Of a stretch of 64,000 bases of DNA, positions 20,367 to 32,357 are shown one piece after another. The DNA comes from Candidula unifasciata (taxonomy: Eukaryota; Mollusca; Gastropoda; Stylommatophora; Geomitridae). Each line of letters starts with the position of its first letter. Position 1 is the stretch's first letter. The position numbers and the translations under genes were made by a program. The notes under the pieces are model-generated. The model did not search any database. It saw only the letters and a program-made list of their open reading frames with translations, and was not told where the DNA came from. The stretch spans positions 60,001 through 124,000 of the forward strand of contig CAJHNH020001159.1 in assembly GCA_905116865.2 (NCBI GenBank). The letters run 5' to 3'.

Positions 20367-21104
20367 AAAAAAAAGCTAACACAAGAGACTATGCATCTTA
20401 CAGATGTATATCACTGTTGAGCCACATAAGAAAATGTATTGGAAATTATTAGAACAGAGTGTTAGACCTATAGCGGGACAGCACCTAAGTACATCACAAT
20501 TTGGTTTCAGGAAAGGAAAAAGTTGAAATAATGCGTTATTTACACTGATACAAGTTTACGCGAAAACCAGTGAGTTTGATGATGAACTGAATATTGTGTT
20601 TGTAGATTAATATTTTAAGCAATCTTTCTTTGTCAATTAAGATGAGAAAGGAGAATTCTTAAGAGCTATGAATATCCTATCTTGATATACAGAAGTAAAT
20701 CATGGACAGCTGGTAAATTGATGAAACCTGATCTGGAAACTGCGGAGATGTCATTTCATAAACGAATTATGAGAATACTCTGGACGGGATAAAAAGAGTA
20801 ATGGAGGTGTCTTGAAAGAAAGTGACCCACGAAGAGAGCTGAGTGCTCACATCAGAAAGAAACAATCTAAATTCTTTGCTCATCTGATGAGAAGGAAAAA
20901 ACCGGAGTACATCGTGACAGTAGGAAAGTTGGAGGGGATGAGAGGCAGAAGAAGAATGAAAAAAAAGATGCTGACATCATGGCATGGAGGATCAGTGATG
21001 TCAGAGTTGACCTACATCATCGCAAGGACTTTAAGGAGAAGATCAAGAAAAAGCTTTATAAAAAATAGATAAAAACAAACTATGGGCTGGCTATTCTTGA
21101 GGAT

Positions 21105-21495
21105 TATGAGATACAAGGACAGTTGCTAAACAAAAGAAGACTTACATGTTTACAATCAATACAGGGTTATGGCAGGGATGTGTGCTATATGCTTTCTTAC
21201 TTACTATATACATAGATAAAATATTATTTAAAAAAAGCTAGGTCTAAAGCAGTCGACACAGAAAATAGAGAAAATAAGGAACTTTACTTTCCAGAGGAAG
21301 AATTAGATCCTCACTCACACAATAAATGAGCTACTATTTGCAGACGACCAGTGCCTGTTCTACAATGGGGAGAGTAGATTGCTAGAGCATTTGAATAGGT
21401 TAAGTTCAACATGCAGAAGATATAGCATGAATATAAATACTACTAAAACTGAAGCAATGCAAGTCAGGAGAATTCCTATCTGGTTGAATGGTACT
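21105..21495 (+). pseudogene. LINE reverse transcriptase fragment around the catalytic motif
   Basis: Separate LINE fragment. Frames give FTINTGLWQGCVLYAFLLTI (motif B region, 21147-21210), then LLFADDQCLFYNGESRLLEH (catalytic motif, 21330-21388) and CRRYSMNINTTKTEAMQV (21411-21466). FADD replaces the YADD of neighbouring copies, so it belongs to another subfamily. Truncated on both sides; it ends just before a C-rich segment at 21507-21540. Confidence 0.8.
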
Positions 21496-21689
21496 TGTCT
21501 GATAGTCCCCCCACCATTCCCCCCACCCCCACTCTTTCCCCACCCAACGGCGCTAGGCACCTTCCTTCATACATTTTTCCCCAGGACTTCTGTAAAAGAC
21601 AATCTCTGGAGAGTACCGGCACCTATTTAAGACAAGTCGGCGTTAGTCAAAATCTACCTTTACTACCCGAATGTAGTACTTTTACGGAA

Positions 21690-21850
21690 CATGTGGCTGC
21701 GTGGCTAGCGCTGTCGTCACCGACGGTGTAGGTTAGGATTTTATATCTGCCTTTTACAGACACAAATCCACAACCTTACCAAGTATTCGAACCCGGGTCT
21801 CTCGCACGAGAGCTCTGCGTATTTAACCGGAAAAAAAGATCCGGTTGCTC
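21690..21850 (-). mobile_element. tRNA-like SINE family M
   Basis: Reverse strand shows GAGAGACCCGGGTTCGAATA (B box GGGTTCGAATA), TTGGTAAGGTTGTGG, then CGGTGACGACAGCGCTAGCC and ACGCAGCCACATG, matching the 6640-6840 copy. Confidence 0.7.
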
Positions 21851-22271
21851 GCAGTAATAATACCTCAACCGCACCCTTAAAATCCAGGAAGTATGTCAAG
21901 CCAAACCGATTTCTTCATCCGATAAGACGGCCTCATCCTGGTTTTCTCCTTATCAATCTCAGGAATATCCAATTGCAGTGCCGGGAAAACGCCACAGAAG
22001 GCACGCGATCCCAACATTTGTATGAATGATGAATTGCCCACCAAGGAGAAGCTTCTGCCCAGCATTGGGCTCTGCAGACCGTTCATGAACGTCGTCTTAT
22101 CGTAAATGATAGTAATCCTGTATTTACCGCAGACCACTAGTCCTAACTGGCAGCTGGTATCATATTATTTATATGTAGAATCTATATTTAACAGAATGCA
22201 CATGGATCGGTTTTTCCATATGACAGCGATGGAATTAACCCTTTACGTGACGGATATATATATATAGTACT

Positions 22272-22565
22272 TATTTATCCCCCTGTGGATTCCGGGGCCC
22301 CGTTGTGGGGGGAAAAAACACAGACTTACTGCCTCCCCAAACAAGCATGTCGTAAGAGTCGACTAACTGAGGGCTTCTTTCAAAGTCGGAGTACATGTGC
22401 CTGAGAAGACAGGAAGCAACAGTCTGCATATAATTAGGTCATATCTGTTAAAAGTTTGTGCAAACAACACGCAGATTCTGGAACAAGACTAAAGTCCAGA
22501 GGTGGACAAACAACCAGAACTTTTCGCTGGGGTCTACAGCCGGGGAACGCGAAGAAGAAGAAGAG
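22272..22565 (-). repeat. Dispersed repeat family F, nearly full copy
   Basis: Inverse of the family: CCTGTGGATTCCGGGGCCCC, GCATGTCGTAAGAGTCGACT, TCTGGAACAAGACTAAAGTC and GAGGTGGACAAACAACCAG, ending in a GAAGAAGAAGAAG run (the TTC-rich 5' end of the family). Confidence 0.9.
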
Positions 22566-22820
22566 TACTTTTTTATTCTTGTACCTTTATCATTTCTTTG
22601 ACGCATGTTACTCAATTTCATTTTGTCCAAGTCTCCACTTCTTCCTACTGATGTTGCTGCTGCTACTTCTCCGTCTTCTCCTTCTACTCATCCTCCTCTT
22701 CTCGCCATAATCTCCTAATTCGTCTTTTTCTTCCTTCTCTCCTCTTCATTTTTCCTCCTGTATTTCCCCAAAGAAACATAAGTCTTTGATCGGCATGCCC
22801 CAAGTGGCTTTCTTCTGATT

Positions 22821-22822
<2 letters not shown>
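22566..22822. other. Pyrimidine-rich stretch, no gene
   Basis: CT-rich with scattered CTTCTC and TGCTGC triplets; no homology seen. Confidence 0.4.

Positions 22823-22871
<49 letters not shown>
22823..22871. repeat. TG microsatellite
   Basis: About 24 uninterrupted TG units. Confidence 0.95.
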
Positions 22872-22872
<1 letters not shown>

Positions 22873-24185
22873 TCTTCTTGATAACCTATCAGCTTAATAG
22901 TACCATAACACAACGTGCCGATGACTCACCAGGTCACCTTCCACTGCTCGATTGGTCTTTATGTTTGTACTGTAGTTATTATACTCGTACTAGACAATGG
23001 AAATATTCTGAAGACCATTTATGAATGCAAACTGAAAGAAAACCACACAGTTTGATAAAATAACATATGAAAGAATGTGTGAACGAGAAATTAGATGTGG
23101 ATCAGACAAGGATGGACGTATGAAAGGAAGAGAACGACGAGTTTACAACCAGTGTGTTAAGGGAACAAATAGTATCTACACCGGGAGACGTATCATATAT
23201 GTGTATGCCCGTTGTGCTATGATATCGATTTTTAAATCAGTAAATCTGTTTATAGCAGTAAGATGCAATAAATATGACGTTTTCTATCTGAGGCCCGTCT
23301 AATCAACTTAACTTTGGATCCATATCTGATTTTAGCCTGCCTCGATCTCATCGCTTTCCTTGTGCCGGGGGGTCCTTCTTGATATTAACAGTTTTTCTTA
23401 GTTTCCAGCTCATGAAGACAATTGTCGTTTCAGCTGCTCATCATGGAGCAGAACGTCGCTCGCATCACTACATCCCAACCACCTGACAGCTCTTCGTCTT
23501 GTGAAACTGTTATGGCTAGGATTTCCTTGACAACCTGTGCACATCGTATCTTATTGTTAGCTTTGAAAAATAAAATAAAATTAAAAAATAAAAAGTATTT
23601 TTATGTGTTTGCAAGATTTGAAGCTTAAGAACACTTGTGTGATGAGGTGCTGTGCATGGTCTTCACGATTACATTGTGGCAAGCAGAAAGTCCGTGCAAC
23701 AAGGGACAGCACGAGATACTTGTGCCTAGTCGAGGAAGCGAGGGAAAGCCCGAGCTAGCCTCGTGGTCAGTCGATCATGAGAAGTCAGAGAAGACGGTTG
23801 TAGTAATTGAAGATGTAGTTTTTATGTCGCGCGAATGGTTAGTGTTGGAATATGTCGCGAGTGATAAAGTGTGAACAATGTTTGAACATGTGAAATAAAT
23901 GGACCAGAATAAACTGACAGAATGTATCAAGAAGCTGAGCGGCGTTTGTGTTGTCAACCCTAGACGTTAAAGCAGTACAGGTTTTGTAGCAGTAAACATC
24001 CAGAGAGTGAGCCGTGGCTAAAGCCAATATGTAGTGAGTCAAGGTGCATGACGAGTGAAGTCGGTGCAAACCAAGGCTCATTTCAAGTTGAACCAGAATC
24101 ATTTCAAGATAGTTGAAAGCGTAACTTCAAGTCTACGTTTTGGTTCATTACAACTTGTTTAGTCTGTCGGTCTGTCTGTTCCATT
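22872..24185. other. No gene seen; possible LINE tail remnant on the reverse strand
   Basis: The reverse strand of 23400-23560 reads GWDVVMRATFCS, resembling RQTVMRATFCK at the end of the 18680 LINE, so a short LINE tail may be present (weak). The rest shows no homology; open frames up to 87 codons lack motifs. Confidence 0.35.
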
Positions 24186-24362
<177 letters not shown>

Positions 24363-24713
24363 TAACACACACATACATACAAACACACTATGTTGGCCAC
24401 ACGAATTTTGCTATTACTAAAATCCCCCTTCCAACCACCCCCCCCCCCTTTTCCCGTTTTCTTCATTTACTCATGCAGACACACACAAACACACACACGC
24501 ACACACACAAGCACAAGTACGAAGTTCCCGTGACGAATTTAGCCATTAGTAAATACAGTTTGTAACAATGATTAAATTACGCGATCTTTAAGTAGTACGT
24601 AACGAATAATGAAAGTCCCAGTAGGTCAAATTCTAGGTGCGTTGCCAGCCTAGGTTTTTGTAGCTAATGTAAGCAACTTGACTTGACTTAGTAAATGTTA
24701 AACGGTAACAGTG

Positions 24714-24947
24714 AGATGATCGACTTTATTGCACTGGCTTTTATCCCATACAGCTCGAGCTTTCTTCGAAGAAGGGTTAGTCGCCTGCCGAGAGCGTTGC
24801 ACGAAGCACAAACTCAGTAGCTACAGCGACGATCCCCAGGAATCTCCGCATAAAATGATAAAACTCGTGAACCGAACGATGTAGCCGAATCCACGACCTT
24901 CTGGGCAGCAAGCGAACGGCTTGACCACTCTGCATGGCAGACCCCCG
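24714..24947 (-). mobile_element. tRNA-derived SINE family E
   Basis: The reverse-strand head GAGTGGTCAAGCCGTTCGCT is A-box-like, followed 30 bp on by GGTCGTGGATTCGG (eroded B box). The body includes ATCGTCGCTGTAGCTACTGA and ends TAAAGTCGATCAT. Same family as 20085 and 39735. Confidence 0.7.
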
Positions 24948-24954
24948 AAAGTTC

Positions 24955-25038
24955 CTGTGAACAGGATTTAAACTAGTGACCTATGAACTGATTCTATTCC
25001 AGCAAGTCTTCCGCTCTACCAGCTGAGCTATAGCGAGT
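24955..25038 (-). mobile_element. tRNA pseudogene or SINE head
   Basis: Reverse strand has a perfect tRNA D-arm block TAGCTCAGCTGGTAGAGC (A box) and 45 bp later AGTTTAAATCCTG in the T-arm position. The B box departs from GGTTCGA and acceptor pairing is poor, so it is not a working tRNA. Confidence 0.6.
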
Positions 25039-25060
25039 CTTTATAGTTCCTTTGCATGTA

Positions 25061-25560
25061 TCCTCACTCTGGTATAGCAAAGAGGTTTGTGTTTTTCATT
25101 GCACCCAAGAGCTATGCTGATTTGAAAGAACTCGAAAGCACCAACTTCGGCAGCCCTGATCTTCACCTTGGTGTAACAGAGAAGTTTGTGTTTTCCATTG
25201 ACGCCAAGAACTATGTCAACATGAAAGAACTAGAAAGTACCAACTTCGGCAGCCCCGATCCTCACCTTGGTGAGCAGAGAAGTTTGTGTTTTCCATTGAC
25301 GCCAAGAACTATGTCAACATGAAAGAACTAGAAAGTAACAACTTCGGCAGCCTTGATCCTCACCTTGGTGAGACAGAGAAGCTACTTGTGTGTCTTTCAC
25401 ATGGGAGTTCGCCAAGAACTATGTCAACATGAAAGAACTAGGATAGAAAGTAACAACTTCGGCAACGTCATACTTAGAGCCTTGATCCTCAGCTTGGTGC
25501 TAGCAGCAGAGAGGCCTACTTATGTCTTTTTCGCTGAGCCTCAAGACTATGGTCTTGCCC
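25061..25560 (+). repeat. 98-99-bp minisatellite, about five units
   Basis: Units start near 25061, 25161, 25260, 25358 and 25487; each begins CTCACCTTGGT and contains AGAGAAGTTTGTGTTTTCCA, CCAAGAACTATGTCAACATG and CAACTTCGGCAGCC. Units 1 and 2 form one open frame (KELESTNFGSPD repeated) that continues into the third until an indel shifts it. Units 4 and 5 contain insertions. It could be an amplified piece of an unknown coding element. No methionine-to-stop gene structure is evident. Confidence 0.9.
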
Positions 25561-25604
25561 TCAATAATGCAGCTACTTGTAGGGTCTCACACGCTGGGCA
25601 GTTC

Positions 25605-25660
25605 AGCTAAAAGTAAGCAAGTAAAGGACCCTGTCCACACCATTAGCGTGTCGAGGACAC
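25605..25660 (-). mobile_element. SINE family H, 3' tail only
   Basis: AGCAAGTAAAGGACCCTGTCCACACCATTAGCGTG is the inverse of the family H tail; truncated immediately after. Confidence 0.65.
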
Positions 25661-25830
25661 TTTGCTATAGTCAGTTTCAGAAGACGTAGCCAACTTCACA
25701 AATATGTAAATTAGTAACCGTTTGGTGTGAGTTGTTGAAATTTGGCATGTAACTTTTAAAATGTTTTTGATCACGTCCTTGTAAGAATTTATTGCTATAA
25801 AACATCTAGTTCTCTCAGTCAACCAATGCA
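25660..25830 (+). repeat. Dispersed repeat family I, copy 1
   Basis: Shares CTATAGTC (CTACAGTC in copy 2), AGTAACCG, GTGAGTTGTTGAAATTT and CACGTCCTTGTA with 36010-36175. Class unknown. Confidence 0.65.
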
Positions 25831-26275
25831 ATTGGAGCTCCTGGCGATGGCGAGTGGGCCTAGGGCGACCTGCTGAGCTGAGAAACACCCAGCTCGCAGC
25901 TTATCTGCAATCAAGTTCCTGTTTGTCCTGATCCTACGGATAACCCTCCCACAGCGCCTCCCCCACCCTGAATATGAGAAGCGGCACTACCAATTGACGT
26001 CAAGCATGACAATGAAATGTAGGCTATTTTTTCACTAAGACAATTTCAATAAACAAACAAAGTTAGACCAGAGCCAACTTATCGGGCAAACAATTTAGAT
26101 AAAAAACTGTAATCTCGATTCTTGAGTTTCAAACATATCTGGCACTATTTAATGGATGCATAATTAACCCTCTAATAAAAGTGCCAAGAAAAGAATCAAC
26201 AGTTTACAAGAAGGATACACTGAATGCAACCGAAATATTAATAGCTGTTATAGAGATCTCGAAAATTGAAAACAC
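25831..26275. other. No gene seen
   Basis: Unique-looking DNA between repeats I and N. Confidence 0.35.
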
Positions 26276-27180
26276 ACGAGGCAGTATAATTTAGAATTTG
26301 ACGGTCCCGTTTGAGTCGCGTATGGAGGAGAATCACTTGTACAAGCTCGAAAAGTACAGTGATTTAGCAGCCGGTTTGAGGAGAGACGAGGCTTACACAG
26401 TACGGGTATTTAAAGGATCGAAGTGGGAGCGAGAGGCCTCGTTTCCACTTCGCTCTACAATGTGGTGAATGCAAAAGAACTAGCTGTTTGCGATCGGTAA
26501 TGAACGAAAAAACAAGACAGTATAAAAAAGAATTTGACGCAGCCGAAAGTCGCGCCTCGAGCTGGCTTTGGACAAGCTCGAAAAAGTACAGCGCAAGCAG
26601 CCGGTAGGGGACGAGGCCACAGGTGTAGCTGGTCCGGCCTCGTGTCCACTCTACAAGTGGTAAAAGAGATTTCTTGAGGCAGCCGAAAGGGCCTCGATCC
26701 CTTTGGACGCAGCGCAACAAGTCCATCGTCTAGTGTACGAAAAGTCCATTGTACTGTCTGCCAGTGTCCCTCTGCCAACTGCTAATAAAAGTCCAACATG
26801 TGTCCGGTAAACCAAAGTAAGCTTGTCGCTCGGTCGTCCAGGCATGCGGCCTGTTTTAATTACGCTGTCGCGGCGACTTCTTATCTCACAGTACCTCCTT
26901 CGAAACCACTAAGTCGTCTTGTCTCTGGCCGAAATAATAACACCATCCGGTAATTCTGTGCAGCGGGGAAGCAGCCCTGAGCTTCATGAACTCAGGTGGG
27001 CCCACCTCCGAATACGTTTAGGAATCGTGGGCCGAAACGTGTGTCGAAAGAGGATAATTTCTACTGATGACTGTAGATCCCCCGCTGTACTTGCTCCCTG
27101 TGAGTTTATTCTTATAGAAAAGTGTACACGAAGACAGGTTTTTACAGCACACACATTTTGGTTTGAAGAGATTTGAGGAA
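26276..27180 (+). repeat. Large dispersed repeat family N, copy 2, with internal duplication
   Basis: Longer copy of the 10030-10690 repeat. Its left half is internally duplicated: 26276-26460 and 26515-26720 share CAAGCTCGAAAA, AGTACAG, AGCAGCCGGT and GAGAGGCCTC or similar. The right half (26700-27180) aligns with the 10300-10690 part of copy 1. Open frames of 107-120 codons on the reverse strand overlap the duplication but carry no motif. Confidence 0.7.
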
Positions 27181-27437
27181 GAATCAAATGGGAGTGTTTG
27201 TTTAACCAACAAAATGATATGCTACCCCTAAATTAAAGTATATGAAACGGTCTCCTTGAAATAATACATAAAAAGGTAAATTCGTAATAGCAGTTGTAAA
27301 ATGAACTGTTAGGAAAATATATGGATTCATTTAACACACATTAATATGTACGTATAGTTACACACACACACGCACGCGCGCAAAAACATGAGAGTATTTA
27401 TGATATGTATGTACGGTATGTATGTACGGTATGTACG

Positions 27438-27558
<121 letters not shown>

Positions 27559-27881
27559 GGTATGAATGTATGTACGGTATGTATGTAGTACGCTATGTAC
27601 GAATGTACAGTGTTTATGTATGTACGGTATGTACAGTGTATATGTGTCTGCGTGTGTGTGTGTATCCGCGCAGTGTGCGTGCGTGTGTGGGCGTGCGTGT
27701 GTGCGCGCGCGCTTGTGTGACCATGGTCAGTCCTGATTTCTAAACCCAGTAAGGTTAAGGCTGGGAAAGCACGCAAAACCTTCCTGTATAAGTAGGCCAA
27801 CAACCTTCTTGGACGCTTTCACTACTAATTCTTTATTTAATCGAATTTCGTCCTTTTTAGGAATAAATTTTTTTTTATTTG

Positions 27882-28062
27882 AAGCCCCACCCTGGCTTTT
27901 GCCAGGGGCCGCAATATAGGCATAAATATGGCCAATTGTCTGAACGCGGTTTCTGGGACCTCTCCACGGGGATCCTCATCCACATGGTGGCACTTTGTGT
28001 CATCGGGTGTTTATCGCTTGTGTGATGTCCTGGTGGGGTAGAAAGTCAGTCAGTAAGTCTTG
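27882..28062 (+). repeat. Dispersed repeat family A, copy 2
   Basis: GAAGCCCCACCCTGGCTTTT, GCCAGGGGCCGCAATATAGG, TCCACATGGTGGCACTTTGT and GCTTGTGTGATGTCCTGG; the clearest copy of the family, with short flanking CAGT repeats. Confidence 0.9.
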
Positions 28063-28084
28063 GACTCTTTAATCGGGGAGCATG

Positions 28085-30352
28085 CAACAGGCAAGCCCGA
28101 ATTTATTTTCTACAGCCCCCATGGTGGACTCCAGAAGTAGAACAGGCATGGAAGGCAAAGAGAGCCGCAGGGAAGCAGCTAAAGAAAGTACGACTGACAC
28201 CTTAAAGCTCACGATAGGAAGTGGAGATGGCGGAGAATGTGAGAAATAAAAGGTGGAGGTTTTCAAGCGTTGTGCAGCAGAGACCAAAAGAGCAAAGTGG
28301 TAACTTTTCTGAATGATATGGGAGGCGATAAAAGACTGGGGAAATTCTCGAAACTGCTAAGGCAGATGCAAAGAAAAGATTCGGCTTTTTACAGTGGGAA
28401 CACTTTGTAGAGACGAAGGTGTACGTATGCCAACAGACAAGGAGAAAGGGGAAGCTTTTCTCCATAGGTTTATAGCTCAGAAAGATCATAATAATGTAGA
28501 CATTAGGGATGCGGTTAGAGAGGAGTTAACTGGCACCTTAAAGTCTATGCTTTATGAAGATATGATACGAATAGAAGATAAACAAATATTGAAAAAATCA
28601 AAAGACACTTCACCGGGGCCTGATGGGGTCAGGTATGGCCACAAAAAGACCTGGCAGAGATGACCGACTGCTTTAACCAGAGCATTGAGACAGCATTAGT
28701 ACCGCAGGACTGGGTGCACAGCTATCGAATCCCACTGCCAAAACCTTTTAAGGATCTTTTAAAGCTCAGTGGCTTTAGAATCATCACCTTACAAAACACA
28801 TTTGGGAAGGTTTTGCAGAAGATAGTTGCCGTAAAGCTGCAAGGGTTTTTGGAAAGGGGGAAGCTTCTCCCAAGAGGTCTGGGAAGCTACAGGTCAGAAA
28901 AGGACACAGGCAAAAGCGGACACTTTTGCTTTTGACATCTATGAAGGGTTCCAGAACACACAGGAAACTATGACGGTAGCATTGGATCTCAAGGATGCTT
29001 ATAACAGAGTAAGATATGACATACACTGAGGGAGATGGAGGTCAGTCCATGGAGGGGGAATTGGGTTGCAGCTGCCCTGCATTCACGTCGGGTTGCTCTC
29101 CGATTGGGTTCATGGACCTCAGAACCATGCTGTTTTGTCGCAGGACAGCCACGGGGATCCGCCATCTGGCCTGTGCTCTTTAAAGTATATACAAGCAAGA
29201 CTGCAAGCCTAAAGGCACCAGAATTTGGAAGGATACTGAAGCAGGGGGGGGGGGGAGGAACAAACTGCCCTGGAGCTACAAGCGACAGTGGACAAAGTGA
29301 CTGAGTGGTGTACAGAAATTAGGGCTGTCGTCCGCCCCGAAAAGGCCTGTTTTTGTGGTTTTCTCCAGACAACAGGATCCTTAGAGCTAATATCCCAAGT
29401 CTCACGATAGATGGTGAAAACGTCAACAGAGAGAGCAAACTGAAATATCTGGGAATTACATTTGACAGGAGTCTGTCCTTTAAGGGCCATATGGAGAGTG
29501 TTGTGACAAGATGCCAAAAAGGACTTTTCACAGTGTTTCAGCACCTGCTCCTGTCAGTGGTTGATTATGGCCTGGGATTGCTTACCTTCTCAAACAGTCA
29601 GATGGACAAACTAGAGCGCATACAGAACGCAGCTATACGGGTCAATCTGGGTTGCACCAGAGACACCCCAGTGGCGAGTATGCGACACATCCTTAGTTTG
29701 CCGACTGTTGCAGATAGGCACAAAATGCTGCAGGCGAAGTCATATCTTAAGGTAGCTGCAGAAACAGACATTACTTTGCACGAAGCTCTGGGTGCGGTTA
29801 CAGGTCAGAGACTGATAAGAGGGAAGTCGTGTATGGCTCAGGCAGAAGACACAATCAGACAGGTTTGCATGCTGAGAAAATTAGGCAAGGAGAGAGGAGT
29901 GGGTCAAAGTGCCACCTGAACAGTCAGACTTGCGTAGGGTCATAATCACACTGAGCCGGGAATGTAGAGACTGGCCAGCAGGTGCGACGATGGTAGAAAT
30001 TCAGCAATTATTTCAAGATAATGCTCGCTCAGAGGATTTGATCAATTACACAGACGGTTCGGTGTCAAAAGGCAAAAGAAGTGCTTGGGGTTTCTTAGCA
30101 AAAGTTAATGGTAGACGTTTGGTGCAGGAGAGCCTAGCATATGATACTACAACATCAAGATTAAGAATGGAGGTGGAGGCAGTCACTGCAGTTTTCCGCT
30201 GGCTAGAGAACACGACACACACACACATAGTGATTGTAACTGACACAGAAAGCATGCTGGGGAAGATCAGGATAGGCATGCTTCGTGCAGATTAGAATGT
30301 TTCACTGCGGAGGACACGGGTGAGGAGTATTCTCTGGACTTTCCCTTTTAGA
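28085..30352 (+). pseudogene. LINE polyprotein remnant with RNase H domain (family J, longest copy)
   Basis: RNase H-bearing non-LTR retrotransposon (I-like group, inferred). Order seen: PWWTPEVEQAWKAKRAAGKQ linker (about 28118-28180); KKSKDTSPGPDGVRYGH (28592-28643); RIPLPKPFKDLLKLSGFRII; motif A as ALDLKDAYNRV (28980-29012); QPRGSAIWPVLFKVYT (29149-29192); a thumb with KLKYLGITFDRSLSF (29440-29482). Then comes a long open frame (29353-29919) and an RNase H fold with YTDGSVSKG, RMEVEAVTAVFRWLE and TDTESML (30045-30257). An in-frame stop at 30293 precedes RVRSILWTFP, and the domain is cut before its GHAGV/GNE end. The catalytic YADD box is missing: a G-run at 29246-29256 sits between FGRILKQ and ALELQATVDKVTEW. 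Inactive. Confidence 0.9.
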
Positions 30353-30441
30353 AGTCACGCCGTTTTGAAACTTTCTACTTCGCCCAATCACTTAAGCATC
30401 AACACACTGGACTTTCATCCCTCGATAAATTCCTCTTTATT

Positions 30442-30612
30442 GATTATTCCCTCTGCGGGTTCCGGTTCCCCATTGTGGGGAAAACAATGATAGATCCACT
30501 GCTTGCCCAAAAGCATGTCGTAAGAGTCGACTAGTTAGGAGCTTCCTTCGAAGTCGCAGTACATCTGCCTGAAAGGCAAGGAACCTCAAATGAGTCAGAC
30601 CTGCCATAAGGA
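30442..30612 (-). repeat. Dispersed repeat family F, 3' part
   Basis: TGCGGGTTCCGGTTCCCCAT, GCATGTCGTAAGAGTCGACT, AGTTAGGAGCTTCCTTCGAA and CTGCCTGAAAGGCAAGGAAC in inverse family order. It separates two LINE remnants. Confidence 0.9.
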
Positions 30613-31610
30613 TTGACAACCAAGCTGGCATTCGTCAAAACATTCAACAAGGTTTTGTTAGGCAGGGATGTGAATTATCACGCGATTTATTCCATTTGTT
30701 CAGTCAAATAATAATTAGATCTATGCATGGTATGCCAGGTATAGCGGTTGGTGGGCATCTTGTTAACAACATGCGATATGCTGACGATAGAGTTTTTATA
30801 GCTGAAAATGAAACACAACTGCAAGAAATGGTAGATATAATTGTAACGGAAAGTGAAAATAAGCATCTTAGTTTTAACAGCAGAAAAACAGAAGTAATGG
30901 TTTTTGCAAACAAAACTGACCCTAGAAAAATGCAACATTAAAGTAAATGTAACACAGCTCAACCAACTTGATATGTTTAAGTACTTAGGTAGGCTGATAA
31001 GATCAGATAGAAGATGTATTAAGGAAGTGAAATGTTCAATAGCTCAAGCAATAGAAGCATTTTACCAACAACAACAAAATATTGTATGCAATCTTTCTTT
31101 GTCAAAAAAGACAATAAAGCCAATTCATAAAAGCTATATAAATCCCATATTGACAAATGGATGTAAATCATGTACTGTTAGTAAATTAGTGAAGACTTTT
31201 TTGGAAGCTGCTGAGGTGTGGTTTTATAGACAAAGGATTAGAATACCCTGGACAAATAAAAAGAGTCATGAAGACGTCTTGAAAGAAACTGACTCACGAA
31301 GAGAACTGATTGCCTTCATCAGAAAGAGACCATTTACATTCTTTGCTCATGTGATGAGAAGGAGAAAACGGGAGTACATAGTGACGATAAGAAAGTTGGA
31401 GGAGAGGCAGAGGGAGACGGAGAGAACAGATGTGGACAGTTTGACATTATGGCATGCAAGAATGTCTGTGTCACAGCTGATTGAAAGTACACGAGACAGA
31501 GGGTTGTGGATAGACTTTACTACCAACGCCACACGGCATGGACTCAGAGAAGAAACGTTGTGCCTTTTTGGACATCCGAGCCACGTTGATATTACAGATT
31601 AACGCCAGCT
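30613..31610 (+). pseudogene. LINE reverse transcriptase remnant (K-type, best preserved)
   Basis: C-terminal half of an RTE-like LINE. Motif B region RQGCELSRDLFHLFSQIII (30661-30717) is followed by an intact catalytic NNMRYADDRVFIAEN (30768-30811), then KHLSFNSRKTEVMVF. After one frameshift near 30930, a 232-codon open frame carries LDMFKYLGRLI, PILTNGCKS, EVWFYRQRIRIPWTNKKSHE, DSRRELIAFIRKRPFTFFAH and VMRRRKREYIVTI. Closest relative in the window is 19080-21075 (shared RELSAHIRK/RELIAFIRK and SKSWTAGKLM/CKSCTVSKLV). It ends near 31605 without the GATGAT tail seen in other copies. Confidence 0.9.
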
Positions 31611-32357
31611 CACAAACTTCTCGGCCAGTTGCTGCAGAAGATTCCGTCATCTAGAGAGGCCAGTGTTAGGCTGGCTACTATATGTATATATTTGCAGATT
31701 CGGTACACTTGATGGAAACGTCACGGACGGGCGAAACTGCTTGGGTGTTGAGATATAAGGTTTGGTTCCAAGGTTGTCCTCTAGATGCGGGTCTGATCAG
31801 CAATCTTAGGTGAATGGGAAATTTTTTAACATTTCCAACCTTTGTTGGTAATACAAATTCAATAAAAACCTCGTGTTAATTTAGTAGTGAAAAAAGAAGG
31901 AGTAAATCAATTAGGGAAGAAGAAAGAAGGAAGGAGTGAGCGCGAAATAACGAACTGAAAATAAATAGGTCTACAAAACAATCAGGAGAGAAGAGATAGA
32001 TAGCAAAGGTCTGTAACAAGGGCGCGCGCGCGGGCACACAAATACGCACTCACATAAACACACACACACACTTGCGCGCGCACGCACACACAACTGGCCT
32101 TTAAAGATAAAGACTTCTTCTGCTGCTGCTTCTACATCTGGGTTCTCATTTAAACGGCGGTTGGGCCGTTGTGTTGTGGTTTACAGCTAGGCTGCGATAA
32201 CTGCGACTTTTGGCCTAACATGTCTATTTTTAGCAAGACCTTATTAATCGCTCTAGGCTCGCCCACTCACAGCCCCCTCCCCCCACTCCCCCAGAAATAA
32301 TTATGTAACAGGACTAAGAGTTTCCCCCAGACAAAATGACAGTATTTATTTATAAAT
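31611..32357. other. No gene seen; CA/CG dinucleotide runs
   Basis: GCGCGCGCG and CACACA runs at 32020-32090; the rest shows no homology. Confidence 0.4.

Larger units (their letters stand above)
19080..21075 (+). pseudogene. LINE reverse transcriptase remnant, interrupted by a minisatellite and a SINE
   Basis: Long decayed LINE. Visible protein in order: SEVKHVMQKSPNNKAPGLDG (about 19517-19582), IKWLTRMFKT, DWQQSLIIPMWKGKG (20018-20060), then a SINE (20085-20366). After it come SYRCISLLSHIRK, ASTSQFGFRKGKS-like sequence near 20480-20525, IYRSKSWTAGKLM, KESDPRRELSAHIRKKQSKF, FAHLMRRKKPEYIV and LEGMRGRRR up to 21070. The IKWLTR codons are expanded into a 24-bp tandem array (19628-19983). The catalytic DD motif is missing: the segment between the fingers and the thumb is deleted near 20620-20650. 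Many frameshifts and stops. Confidence 0.85.

Noticed and set aside
24955..25038. Functional tRNA on the reverse strand
   Set aside because: Perfect D-arm block, but poor T-arm (AGTTTAAATCC) and no acceptor-stem pairing.
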